Origin: Legionella yabuuchiae
GTDB taxonomy: Bacteria > Pseudomonadota > Gammaproteobacteria > Legionellales > Legionellaceae
Assembly: GCF_900640115.1 (NCBI RefSeq)
Contig: NZ_CAAAIW010000021.1
Coordinates: 1-53,774, forward strand
Length of the DNA: 53,774 bases
Reading direction: 5' to 3'
Made by a program: the position numbers and the translations under genes. The notes under the pieces are model-generated. The model worked only from the letters and a program-made list of their open reading frames with translations. It searched no databases and was not told the DNA's origin. This document shows, piece after piece, positions 18,175-27,214 of the stretch (position 1 is its first letter; every line of letters begins with the position of its first letter).

Positions 18175-19329
18175 ATGAACAAATTTCGTTGCGAAGTTAC
18201 CCATCGCCATAAATACACAGCCGCAAGAGTCACGTGCGTTACAACCCCACACGGTGCATTTACAACTCCTGTATTCATGCCCGTAGGTACGCGCGCGGGC
18301 GTTAATAATATGACTCCCCGCGAATTAAAAGAAGCCGGTAGCCAAATTATTTTGGGAGGGAATACTTATCATATGTTATGCGCGCCAGGCATGGAGGTCA
18401 TTGAGAAGGCGGGCGGCATGCATCAGTTTATGGGATGGGATGGTCCGATGCTCACGGATAGTGGCGGGTTCCAGGTCTTTAGTCTCTCAAAAAATAAAGA
18501 AATTTGCACCATTGATGAAGAGGGCGCACATTTTTCCTTACCAGGCAGTGATCGTATCATTCACATGACCCCGGAAATGTCCCTAGAAACACAGAAGATT
18601 ATTGGTGCAGACATTATCATGGCCTTTGATCAGTGTACCCCAGACACCTGTACCAAAGAGCAAGTGCAGCATATCATGACTCGCACACACCGGTGGTTGA
18701 GGCAGTCTGTGGATTATCATTTGAAATACCCGACTTCGAAATATGGGTTTCAGCAAGCGTTGTTTGGGATTGTCCAAGGTGGGGTTTATGAGGCGTTACG
18801 GCGTGAGAGTGCTGCTTTTGTAGCCTCCATGGATACGGATGGCATTGCTATTGGAGGCGAAACGATTGGCTTTGATATGGAAAAGACCGTGCAGGTCTTA
18901 ACCTGGGTAATGGATTTATTACCCCCCGAAAAACCACGCTACACCATGGGCGTTGGAATGTCCCCACAAGATCTTATCGATGTCGTCAAAGAGGGTATTG
19001 ATATGTTCGATTGCGTGGCTCCAACTCGAAATGCAAGACATGGGGCGTTGTATTGTGGCCGCGTTGTAAACGATGGTCATTGGTTAAAGTTCGAAAGCGA
19101 ACATGAGCAAGGCCGCATCCAAATTAAAAAAGCCATTTACGCTGACGATTTAGACCCGATTATGCCAAATTGTACCTGCTATACCTGTCAACATTATTCG
19201 CGTGCTTATTTACATCAGCTTTGTAAGCAAAAAGCTATTTTATTTACTGCGTTAGCAAGCATTCATAACGTTCATGTGTTGCATGATGTTTGTGATAAGA
19301 TGCGTGCTCTGATTATCTCAAATTCATAA
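18175..19329 (+). CDS. tgt: tRNA-guanine transglycosylase
   Basis: Exchanges guanine 34 for preQ1 in tRNAs with GUN anticodons, the step before queuosine completion. The 384-residue protein has D95 in [12 protein letters not shown], substrate loop GIAIGGE, nucleophile D279 in [13 protein letters not shown], and a zinc site C333, C335, C338 and H364. All are spaced as in the E. coli enzyme. queA and yajC, common neighbours elsewhere, are not beside it. queH lies about 9 kb upstream. Confidence 0.97.
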   Translation: MNKFRCEVTHRHKYTAARVTCVTTPHGAFTTPVFMPVGTRAGVNNMTPRELKEAGSQIILGGNTYHMLCAPGMEVIEKAGGMHQFMGWDGPMLTDSGGFQVFSLSKNKEICTIDEEGAHFSLPGSDRIIHMTPEMSLETQKIIGADIIMAFDQCTPDTCTKEQVQHIMTRTHRWLRQSVDYHLKYPTSKYGFQQALFGIVQGGVYEALRRESAAFVASMDTDGIAIGGETIGFDMEKTVQVLTWVMDLLPPEKPRYTMGVGMSPQDLIDVVKEGIDMFDCVAPTRNARHGALYCGRVVNDGHWLKFESEHEQGRIQIKKAIYADDLDPIMPNCTCYTCQHYSRAYLHQLCKQKAILFTALASIHNVHVLHDVCDKMRALIISNS

Positions 19330-19363
19330 TTACAAATGCGAAACGCATTTTACAGGAGACTTC

Positions 19364-19855
19364 ATGATCCAGATTAAAACATCCAAAGGAACGATTAAAA
19401 TTCAACTAGATGAGGAAAATACCCCTAAAACCAGTGCAAATTTTTTGCAATATGTTCGCGATGGCTTTTATGATAATACCATTTTTCATCGTGTCATTGA
19501 TAATTTTATGATCCAGGGCGGTGGGTTAACGGCTGATATGAAAACAAAACCGGCCAAAAGCCCAGTTGAAAACGAAGCGAAGCAGGCCAAGCCAAACAAG
19601 CGGGGCACTATTGCAATGGCTAGAACTATGGATCCCCACTCAGCCACGTCGCAGTTTTTTATTAATTTAGTGGATAATACGTTTTTAAATTATAGTGGCG
19701 ATCAAGCACAAACTTATGGTTACTGTGTCTTTGGTGAAGTGGTTGAAGGCATGGATGTTGTTGATGAAATAGCCAAAGTGAGAACAGGATCTCGCATGGG
19801 TCACAACGATGTTCCTAACGAAGATATTATTATCGAAGAAGTTCGCGAGCTATAG
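19364..19855 (+). CDS. ppiB: Peptidyl-prolyl cis-trans isomerase, cyclophilin type
   Basis: A 163-residue cytoplasmic cyclophilin: no signal peptide, and the core motifs [14 protein letters not shown] (active-site Arg and Phe), [18 protein letters not shown] and [15 protein letters not shown] are present. Length matches E. coli PpiB (164). CAGGAGA precedes the ATG. It lies 34 bases after tgt and is probably co-transcribed. Confidence 0.95.
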   Translation: MIQIKTSKGTIKIQLDEENTPKTSANFLQYVRDGFYDNTIFHRVIDNFMIQGGGLTADMKTKPAKSPVENEAKQAKPNKRGTIAMARTMDPHSATSQFFINLVDNTFLNYSGDQAQTYGYCVFGEVVEGMDVVDEIAKVRTGSRMGHNDVPNEDIIIEEVREL

Positions 19856-20023
19856 AGGTTGATTCATGCGGATAGAGGTCGGGCGCGGATCAATTTAAGG
19901 TATCGATTATTAAAAAGATAACCGACCGGCCTATTGCCGAGAATAATGAATAAAAATTTTGCCTATACTTAAGCATATACGACTTCATAAATATCACTGA
20001 TTGATGGTTGGGAGGGAACCCTG

Positions 20024-20332
20024 ATGCGAGTCTGGTTCGCGCTGTTTCTTAGTATGATAATCTCGGCTGCGGCCGCTGATCGCTTTGTGATCACTGGAAA
20101 ACCGAGTGAATTAATTGTTCATGATGGGTATTATTCACTCCCGCCATCTCACATTGCTCAACCGCGCCATCATTTTATAACTTTTGCAAACCTGAGGCGT
20201 GTTTGTTTTATCCATGATATGCCACAGTTTGATGCACTGCCTAAATTAGTGCTCATCATTGAAGAAAATGACCATAAGGTCGCTTGGAATTGCTATTTAT
20301 ACGACCCCCATTTTTTTGAAATTGATTATTAG
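20024..20332 (+). CDS. Small exported protein of unknown function
   Basis: A 102-residue protein with a likely Sec signal peptide (MRVWFALFLSMIISAAAA) and a strong GGGAGGG ribosome binding site 9-15 bases before the ATG. The mature part is about 84 residues, rich in His, Pro and Tyr, with two cysteines (CFIHD and WNCYLYD) that could form a disulfide. I do not recognise the family. It is convergent with the NagZ-like gene, 12 bases away. Confidence 0.65.
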   Translation: MRVWFALFLSMIISAAAADRFVITGKPSELIVHDGYYSLPPSHIAQPRHHFITFANLRRVCFIHDMPQFDALPKLVLIIEENDHKVAWNCYLYDPHFFEIDY

Positions 20333-20344
20333 GGATTGCTGCAA

Positions 20345-21493
20345 TTACTGCTTATTTTGAGGCTTAAGACGCTTTTTGAATTCTACGATATGAGCGTAAG
20401 CGTCATTAATCCGAGCTTCCGGGATTTCTCCAGTTTTGACTTTATTACGAATGATTTGAATGATTTCGCCAGGATTTTGTGCAGTATCGGATAATTGATT
20501 CCCAAATATCAACATGTCAGCACCTGCGTTTATTGCCAAACTTAATGCTTGTTCGAGACCATAATGTTCCGTGATGGCTTTCATCTGCATATCATCGGTA
20601 ATGATAACACCGTCGAAATGTAATTTGTTACGTAACAAGCCGGTTAAAACGGATTTGGATAAAGTGGCTGGTAAACCAGAGGGGTCGAGTTTACGATTGA
20701 CTATATGAGCGCTCATAATCATATGGCAGTGATTAGGTTCGTTTATGCTTAACTCGAAGGGAAGAAGCTCTTTTTCTTGCCAAGATTCTGTCACATCGAC
20801 AAAGCCTAGGTGAGAATCGGAATCCGAACTTCCATGGCCAGGAAAATGCTTGTAAGCGCATTCAATTTGGTGTTGGGTAAATTCCGTAGCAAACAATTGT
20901 GCATATTGTTGCACAACGTATGGATTTTCAGAAAAACTCCGTTCGAGCCCGCCTATCACAGGATTATTGGGATTAATATCTACATCCAGTACTGGCGCAA
21001 AGTCTAAATTAAACCCGTAGGTGTGCAGAGTATTCGCCATCTCTTTAGCAGCATCTTGCGCTTCGCTCAAAGGCATTTGGGCAATACGTTTTGCAGAATA
21101 AGTATCCGGAAAGCCTTTATCTTTACGAAGACGAGTAACAACGCCACCTTCGTAGTCAACTGAGATGAGCAGCGGTAAATCGTCCCGATGATGGGTGCGA
21201 TTTGAACGTTCGGCTTGTTCTTTTAAAGATTGATTGAGTTTTTTTAGCTGCTTCGGACTTGAAATATTTTTATCAAAAGTACCGGTTTTTTTATTGAAGT
21301 CAAAAAGAATTACCCCACCAATATTGTAGTGATTAATTACTTGAGTAATAGGAGAGTTCTCGGTAACTTCTTGGCCGTCAAAGCCGATAATGAGCATCTG
21401 ACCTATTTTTTCATCTAAGGTAGGGGTAGCATGACCCAAAAAGGAAAGAAACATCAGTAAAGTGGCGATAAAAAAAGCATGAAACTTTGCCAT
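20345..21493 (-). CDS. Glycoside hydrolase family 3, NagZ-like beta-N-acetylhexosaminidase
   Basis: A 382-residue enzyme with the GH3 beta-hexosaminidase signature KHFPGHGSSDSDSHLG (about 195-210), whose His/Asp pair provides the general acid, and the nucleophile aspartate in IITDDMQMKAI (about 298). Other family motifs are ISVDYEGGVVTRL and NLDFAPVLDVD. Unlike cytoplasmic E. coli NagZ, it begins with a signal peptide (about 1-22), so it is predicted to act in the periplasm or outside. It would cleave N-acetylglucosamine from peptidoglycan fragments or other glycans. Confidence 0.88.
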   Translation of the reverse strand: MAKFHAFFIATLLMFLSFLGHATPTLDEKIGQMLIIGFDGQEVTENSPITQVINHYNIGGVILFDFNKKTGTFDKNISSPKQLKKLNQSLKEQAERSNRTHHRDDLPLLISVDYEGGVVTRLRKDKGFPDTYSAKRIAQMPLSEAQDAAKEMANTLHTYGFNLDFAPVLDVDINPNNPVIGGLERSFSENPYVVQQYAQLFATEFTQHQIECAYKHFPGHGSSDSDSHLGFVDVTESWQEKELLPFELSINEPNHCHMIMSAHIVNRKLDPSGLPATLSKSVLTGLLRNKLHFDGVIITDDMQMKAITEHYGLEQALSLAINAGADMLIFGNQLSDTAQNPGEIIQIIRNKVKTGEIPEARINDAYAHIVEFKKRLKPQNKQ

Positions 21494-21797
21494 TGGACAT
21501 GGATTCCTCGAGGTAACGGATACTATATATTACATAAAAATCAAATATTAATCAACCTGGTTTTATATTAATCTATGCTTGGGCGTGGAATCGAAGTGAC
21601 GCATAACGCCAAAGCAGGTTAGGTCATTTTCTCCCAATAACCATAGGGTGGGCCATTGACGGGGGAATTTGTTGGATCATACATGCTCCAAACTCATCTA
21701 GGATGAAACAAAAAAACGCCCCACTTCATCGTTTTAGAGGCTTGTAATTTGCCGATATTACCAGTAATCTGCATTAAACTTAAACGAAGAATCTAAT
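21494..21797. other. Divergent intergenic region
   Basis: About 310 bases between the divergent NagZ-like gene and tsaC. Apart from the ATATTAATC direct repeat and a weak promoter, I see no reading frame, RNA or strong hairpin. Confidence 0.5.
21545..21573 (-). promoter_or_regulatory. Direct repeat operator candidate upstream of the NagZ-like gene
   Basis: ATATTAATC occurs at 21545-21553 and 21565-21573, exactly 20 bp apart, that is two helical turns. Read on the minus strand, GATTAATAT resembles the Legionella PmrA half-site cTTAATatT. A weak promoter fits just downstream on the minus strand (TTGATT, 17 bp, TAATAT), overlapping the proximal copy. Function is inferred. Confidence 0.35.
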
Positions 21798-21806
21798 TTG
21801 AACGCG

Positions 21807-22355
21807 ATGCGTATAGTCCATGAAATTAAGCATGCTCGGGAGTTAATGAATCAAGGAGAGGTGATTGCTTACCCTACAGAGGCAGTCTTTGGGCTAGGGT
21901 GCGATCCGTTTAATGAAACAGCAGTAGCCCAATTGCTTCGTTTAAAGAATCGCGAATCTTCAAAAGGATTCATTCTTCTAATCTCTTCTTGGGAGCAATT
22001 ATCAGAGTTAACCGCGCCGATTCCCGATTTGGCGATGCGAAAGGTTCAAGAAACCTGGCCTGGGCCTGTAACCTGGATTTTTCCAAGAGCCGAATCCATT
22101 CCAGATTGGATTACCGGCGAACGAGACACGCTAGCCATACGGATGAGTGCGCATCCTGTTGCAAAAGCGCTTAGTTTTGCCGGTCCATTGATTTCCACCA
22201 GCGCAAATTTGAGCGGCCAAGATCCTGCGAAAAGTGTTGAACAACTTGCTCAGCAATTTCCTGAAGGGATAGCGGGGATTGTCAGTGGTGAACTCGGTCA
22301 TGAACCCTCGCCAACTAAAATTTATGAGGTTCTAACTGGTAAGCGATTAAGGTAG
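21807..22355 (+). CDS. tsaC: Threonylcarbamoyl-AMP synthase TsaC
   Basis: Makes L-threonylcarbamoyl-AMP for the t6A37 modification of ANN-decoding tRNAs. The 182-residue protein is the single-domain TsaC (E. coli 190), with PTEAVFGLGCDP, the LKNRESSKGFILL loop and the STSANLSG motif of the YrdC fold. The ATG at 21807 is preferred to a TTG at 21798; neither has a good ribosome binding site. Its end overlaps the convergent amidohydrolase gene by 9 bases. Confidence 0.94.
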   Translation: MRIVHEIKHARELMNQGEVIAYPTEAVFGLGCDPFNETAVAQLLRLKNRESSKGFILLISSWEQLSELTAPIPDLAMRKVQETWPGPVTWIFPRAESIPDWITGERDTLAIRMSAHPVAKALSFAGPLISTSANLSGQDPAKSVEQLAQQFPEGIAGIVSGELGHEPSPTKIYEVLTGKRLR

Positions 22356-24089
22356 CGTGCTGGATTGGGGTGCACTCAGAGGTTTATTTGCGGGCTTTTT
22401 ATCCATGAAATGAATCTGACCCCGCACAATCGTACCTGTTACCTTTAAAGAGTCGCTTAAATCCTTCAAAGGATTATGACTTAAGATAACCATATCTGCT
22501 AATTTCCCTCGCTCAATGGACCCTTTTTCGTGATCCAATTGATATAACTTGGCCGCATCAATTGTAAAGGACTCCAGCGCTTCTTTCATACTGATTCGTT
22601 CATTGATATTGAAATACTGTGGACAGCGGCGGTTAACCGGATAATGCCACCGTTGCACCGTTCGGGTGGTCATCCAGTTCATGGCATCAATTGGAGATGG
22701 AGGAACGGCAGGAGAGTTGGCGTGTGCTGGGGTTTGCCCTAATATTTTTTTTGCGGTTTGCAGGGGGTTCATTTGTAAAGCGCGAAGAGAGCCTAAACGC
22801 TCATGGCACATGTTTTCTCCCCAGTAAAAGAGATAAGGAGAAAACCAGCTAGCCTGAACCTCCAAGAGCTTAAGTCGTTGTAATTGGTCTTCGCGAATGT
22901 ATTCAATATTGATGAGAACCAGCGGTGCTCCTGTGGGTTTTGTTTTTTGTAAAATATTTAAAGAAAAATCAATAGCTGCATCGCCATGTGCTTCAATGGC
23001 AAGCGGTATTTTTTGATGAAGCGCAGATGCGATTTCCTCTTCTAAGTCTTTGGGTGGACGGTGCAATGCCCCACGCCACCCTGAGCTAAAAGGAGCAATA
23101 GGTTGAATATAAGGTGATGTTAAATAAGCCGCATAATTTTGTGCTAAACCATCCACTTTAACAAGGACTGGTCCAGGATAGAGTCTTGGATTTTTCGCGG
23201 ACATTTGTTGTAAATTGTGACGTTGTTTGGCATTGGAAGTTGTGTACACCACATCCAGTGGGAACGCTTTATTTTTGGTGGCCGCAATGTAGTTGTTAAT
23301 CCATGAAGGGGTGCTGTTCACCTCAGTAATCGTCGTATACCCTTGCTCTGTATAATGTTTTGCTGCCGTTTCAATGGCCTCAGCCACCTCCATAGGTTTG
23401 ATAAATGCGGTTAGAAAGTGATTTAAACTGTTGCCACTGATGACCCCTTCGTAGTCAATGTATATTGATCCAAAGCGTTTATCTTGTTGAATTTTCCTTA
23501 TTGCGGCGGTGTTTAATAGGGCTTTTTGCCCGGATGCATAAAACACAAGGATGGGATGAGTAGCATCGATTTCATCTAATAACCCTTGATTCAATAATGC
23601 GCCTTGAACCCGTCCTTCATCATACCCACTCACAACCAACCAGGGTTTGCTAGGATCTAAATTGGCTTTTATGGCGTTCAGAAAATCATCGATGTTCTTA
23701 ATCGGTTTCCAATGTGCTCTCTGAAAGGCGTTGGTGGTGGATAAATCTAGGGAGTGGTTTGCTAGCCATCCATACAAGATAAAGTGAGAGTAGGTATCAA
23801 TAAAACCTGGCGCAACGGTAGCACCATTTAAATCGATAAGTGTTGTATCCGGGCCTTTACACTGTTCAAATAAGGATTTCTCATCACCCACTGCGACAAT
23901 ATGTTCTTGATGAATCGCAACTGCATGTGCCTCTGGCTGAGTGTTATTCAAAGTAATGAACGTTGCATTAATTAGGATTTTGTCTGCATTGTGGCATTGC
24001 GGATGCCGAGGGGGAATATTTTGGGCAAAAAGAACCTTAATGGAAAGTAATCCAGCAAGTAGAACTAGGCACCGCTTTGATATCCTCAT
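22347..24089 (-). CDS. Exported amidohydrolase-3 fold protein with degraded metal site
   Basis: A 580-residue YtcJ-type (amidohydrolase family 3) protein. The ATG at 24089 has GGAAG in front and starts a signal peptide (MRISKRCLVLLAGLLSI...); the upstream ATG at 24104 is less likely. The beta-sandwich start (LINATFITL) and the end (ERGKLADMVILSHNPL) are typical. Metal ligands expected in the family are changed: PGFIDTYSHF has Tyr in place of the first His of HxH, IEAHGDAAI has shifted the usual His, VLINIEYIRED and SPYLFYWGE lack expected His residues, and HANSPAVPP lacks the Asp. It may be a non-catalytic binding protein. Confidence 0.78.
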   Translation of the reverse strand: MRISKRCLVLLAGLLSIKVLFAQNIPPRHPQCHNADKILINATFITLNNTQPEAHAVAIHQEHIVAVGDEKSLFEQCKGPDTTLIDLNGATVAPGFIDTYSHFILYGWLANHSLDLSTTNAFQRAHWKPIKNIDDFLNAIKANLDPSKPWLVVSGYDEGRVQGALLNQGLLDEIDATHPILVFYASGQKALLNTAAIRKIQQDKRFGSIYIDYEGVISGNSLNHFLTAFIKPMEVAEAIETAAKHYTEQGYTTITEVNSTPSWINNYIAATKNKAFPLDVVYTTSNAKQRHNLQQMSAKNPRLYPGPVLVKVDGLAQNYAAYLTSPYIQPIAPFSSGWRGALHRPPKDLEEEIASALHQKIPLAIEAHGDAAIDFSLNILQKTKPTGAPLVLINIEYIREDQLQRLKLLEVQASWFSPYLFYWGENMCHERLGSLRALQMNPLQTAKKILGQTPAHANSPAVPPSPIDAMNWMTTRTVQRWHYPVNRRCPQYFNINERISMKEALESFTIDAAKLYQLDHEKGSIERGKLADMVILSHNPLKDLSDSLKVTGTIVRGQIHFMDKKPANKPLSAPQSSTLP

Positions 24090-24536
24090 AGGTTGTTCTT
24101 CCATGGCGTTTATTGTAATCCTAGCTTAAAAATGACTTTTTTTTCAAATAGGTAACAATTTGCGCAGATATTCCTGTCTTCAGAGTCTTGGGCAGGTAAG
24201 GTCGGTAGACCTTGCTGCTAACTAAAAATTATGTTTTGGAACATTAAGTTCCAATTTGCTGGGTGAGTTGCTTACTTGATGAGAAATTTGTGGTAATGTT
24301 GGCCCTATTTGTTAATTGATGGACAAAATAAAGTCCAGGTATAAGAAAATCGACGTTTGTGATTTTTTTTTGTACGATTATTAAGGTTTTCTTAAGTTAT
24401 TCGGATTATAATGTTAGCTAGTGTTTTGTTCTCTAATCCTAAGTCGCGACCGTAAGGAAAGGAAACAGGACGTAGTGCTTGTGCTAACAAAGAGATTAAA
24501 CTTACTGCTGATCTGATTAAGCAGAAAAGGAATACA
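24090..24536. other. Divergent intergenic region with hairpins
   Basis: About 447 bases between the divergent amidohydrolase and APC transporter genes, with no convincing reading frame. Hairpins are AAGGTC/GACCTT (24198-24213, extendable with GCAG/CTGC), TTGGAAC/GTTCCAA (24236-24254), and a wide pair TGTTAGC (24412-24418) with GCTAACA (24483-24489) in the APC leader. TATAAT at 24407-24412 could be a -10 box, but its -35 is poor. A small RNA is possible but not shown. Confidence 0.5.
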
Positions 24537-25949
24537 ATGAGTAATAAAAAACATGCTTTGACTGTATTCAGTTTGACTATGATTACAGTTGGCTCCGTGG
24601 ATAGTATTCGAAATCTACCCGCGACGGCATTATTTGGCAGCCAATTGATTTTTTTCTTCGCGCTTGGCGCGTTATTTTTTCTCATTCCCACGGCCTTGGT
24701 TTCAGCTGAGTTGGCTTCAGGCTGGCCCAAGCAAGGTGGAATTTATATTTGGGTTAAAGAAGCATTTGGAAAACGAGCCGGCTTTTTTGCGATTTGGTTG
24801 CAGTGGATTGAAAATGTCATTTGGTACCCAACGATTTTATCGTTTGTTGCAGGTACCGTGGGATATTTGATAAATCCTGCTTTGGCCGAAAACCCTTATT
24901 TTCTCTGGTTAATTATCGTCAGTGCTTTCTGGGGGGCTACGTTAGTTAACTTAGGTGGTATGAAATCCTCAGCCATGTTTAGTAATATTTGTGCAATTTC
25001 GGGACTGTTAATTCCCATGGCGCTCATTATTGGGTTGGGAGCCGCCTGGATTCTTGGGGGAAATCCCATGCAGGTTCATTTTGCATCTAATGATGTGATC
25101 CCTCACTGGCAAGATCATTCCATGTGGGTTTCTTTAACCGCCATCATGATGTCATTCTGTGGTATTGAAATCGCAACAGTTCATGCCAACGATGTTGACA
25201 ATCCACAACGAGCATTTCCTTACGCGTTAATTTACTCGGTGTTGATTATTTTAAGCACGCTAATCTTAGGCTCATTAGCCATTGCCGTGGTTCTACCACA
25301 AAGTGATATCAACCTGGTTGCTGGTATTATGCAGGCATTTGATGCTTTTTTTGCTCGCTATCATTTAAGCTGGTTTATGCCGCTCATTGCAATCATGTTA
25401 GTATTGGGCGGTTTAGGTGGTGTGAGTAATTGGATTATTGCACCAACGAAAGGGCTATTGGTGGCTGCTGAAGATGGCAATCTTCCTCCCTTATTTCAAC
25501 GAACCAACAAACGCAATGCACCATTAACAATGCTTTTGGGTCAAGCCGTTATTGTTACAATCTTGTCTAGTTTGTTCTTATTTATGCCAAGCGTGAATGG
25601 CTCTTATTGGTTGCTTACGGCTTTGGCTGCGCAGTTGTACATGATTATGTATCTCATTATGTTTGCTGCCGCAATTAAGTTAAGATTAAGTGCTTTTGAT
25701 CATCCCCGAGGATTTAAAATTCCAGGTGGGATGCCGGGACTTCTTTTTGTTGCCGGCATTGGTATTGTTGGCGCTTTAACCACACTGATTGTCAGCTTTA
25801 TGCCTCCGGATGGAATAAATGTAGGCAGCATCACACGCTATGAAATTACCTTGCTGTTAGGCTTTATCGTTATGTGCTTGCCACCATTTATTGCCAATAA
25901 ATTCCAATCTCGCCGAGCGAATAAAGCATCGATACAGATGGCACAGTAG
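24537..25949 (+). CDS. APC-family amino acid transporter (GadC-like)
   Basis: A 470-residue inner-membrane protein with about 12 membrane segments. The motif TMITVGSVDSIRNLPATA in the first helix and ELASGWPKQGGIYIWVKEAFG in helices 2-3 resemble the glutamate/GABA antiporter group of the APC superfamily. GLLVAAEDGNLPP is also characteristic. Substrate is not predictable; amino acid uptake suits Legionellales, which feed on amino acids. AAAAGGA lies 6-12 bases before the ATG. It converges on cfa. Confidence 0.85.
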   Translation: MSNKKHALTVFSLTMITVGSVDSIRNLPATALFGSQLIFFFALGALFFLIPTALVSAELASGWPKQGGIYIWVKEAFGKRAGFFAIWLQWIENVIWYPTILSFVAGTVGYLINPALAENPYFLWLIIVSAFWGATLVNLGGMKSSAMFSNICAISGLLIPMALIIGLGAAWILGGNPMQVHFASNDVIPHWQDHSMWVSLTAIMMSFCGIEIATVHANDVDNPQRAFPYALIYSVLIILSTLILGSLAIAVVLPQSDINLVAGIMQAFDAFFARYHLSWFMPLIAIMLVLGGLGGVSNWIIAPTKGLLVAAEDGNLPPLFQRTNKRNAPLTMLLGQAVIVTILSSLFLFMPSVNGSYWLLTALAAQLYMIMYLIMFAAAIKLRLSAFDHPRGFKIPGGMPGLLFVAGIGIVGALTTLIVSFMPPDGINVGSITRYEITLLLGFIVMCLPPFIANKFQSRRANKASIQMAQ

Positions 25950-25963
25950 AAAACTGGGGTTGC

Positions 25964-27076
25964 TTATCTTGGGGCTTGGTATGGCAAAGGATACCCTCCT
26001 TTCGAGAGCACCATTTGCCACAGTTGCATCCCCCGTGCTCTAAATCCCCCTGCACAGGATAAAAGATAGTATAGCCACATGCGATAGAAGCGCTCATCAT
26101 AGTGCTTACTGAGCTCACTCCAGTGTCTAACGAAGTTGTCTCGCCAGGCTAACAGGGTTTTATCATAATATGGCCCAAAATTATGCAAATCTTCCAGAGT
26201 AAAATAAGACTCCGTTGCTTGTGAGATTTGGGTCATCGAAGGTAGCATGCCATTGGGAAAAATATATTTTCGTATCCATGGGTCTGCAATATAAGTTGTT
26301 TTGTCCACGCCAATGGTATGCAATAAAAATAAGCCTTGATCCTTCAAACAGTTATAAATTGTTTGCATGTAAGTGTTGTAATTAAGGTGCCCGACGTGCT
26401 CAAACATGCCAATTGAAACGACACGATCAAACGTTTCACGAAGATCGCGATAATCTTGTAATCGAATATCTACATCCAACCCTTTGCAGTGATCTTTGGC
26501 CAAGTCATACTGCTGTTTAGATATGGTAATGCCAACCACGGATACACCATAGTGTTCAGCTGCGTATTTAGCCATTCCTCCCCAGCCACAGCCGACATCT
26601 AATAAGCGCATGCCCGGTTCAAGATGTAATTTATCGCAACTTAATTTTAATTTAGCAGTTTGTGCCTCATCGAGATTGTCAGTCGTTTTAAAATAGCCAC
26701 AACTGTAAATCATGCGTTCATCCAACATCGCTTTAAAGAGCTTATTACTAATGTTGTAATGTTGCACGCCTTGGATAGCTCGCCGTTTGTTTTGCAGATT
26801 TACTACCCGAGCCATCAAGTTCGTCATCGTCACGCTTAACGGTGGTTTAATTTGGGTATCTAATTGACTTCGTAATAAACGATCAAATAATACGTCCAGC
26901 TGATCACAGTCCCACCAGCCATCCATATATGCCTCACCAACTCCTAGAGTGCCTTCTTTTACTACACGAGCAAATACCGCATCATTATGGACTTGAATAT
27001 CCCAAGGCCTTGTTCCATTAAGACGTATGTCACAACGTTCTAGCAACGACTCAAAATATTGCTTCGTCTTTGTCAT
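25964..27076 (-). CDS. cfa: Cyclopropane-fatty-acyl-phospholipid synthase
   Basis: Adds a methylene bridge from S-adenosylmethionine across double bonds of membrane phospholipid acyl chains, usually in stationary phase. The 370-residue protein has VGEAYMDGWWDCDQLD (about 46-61), the YSCGYF loop with C126, the SAM motif LLDVGCGWGGMA (158-169) and IGMFEHVGHLNY. Length is near E. coli Cfa (382). It is monocistronic, divergent from the phosphoesterase gene. Confidence 0.96.
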   Translation of the reverse strand: MTKTKQYFESLLERCDIRLNGTRPWDIQVHNDAVFARVVKEGTLGVGEAYMDGWWDCDQLDVLFDRLLRSQLDTQIKPPLSVTMTNLMARVVNLQNKRRAIQGVQHYNISNKLFKAMLDERMIYSCGYFKTTDNLDEAQTAKLKLSCDKLHLEPGMRLLDVGCGWGGMAKYAAEHYGVSVVGITISKQQYDLAKDHCKGLDVDIRLQDYRDLRETFDRVVSIGMFEHVGHLNYNTYMQTIYNCLKDQGLFLLHTIGVDKTTYIADPWIRKYIFPNGMLPSMTQISQATESYFTLEDLHNFGPYYDKTLLAWRDNFVRHWSELSKHYDERFYRMWLYYLLSCAGGFRARGMQLWQMVLSKGGYPLPYQAPR

Positions 27077-27214
27077 AATGAACTCTCCGACCAGTGGGTT
27101 TTCTGCTAAGACTTCATGGGCATAAAAGTTTGTGCCGAACTTGCAACTATACTTTTTAAATTAATTTAGACTAAAATTTCAATTATTCCTACTCAATTTT
27201 ATAATGAGATTCAT

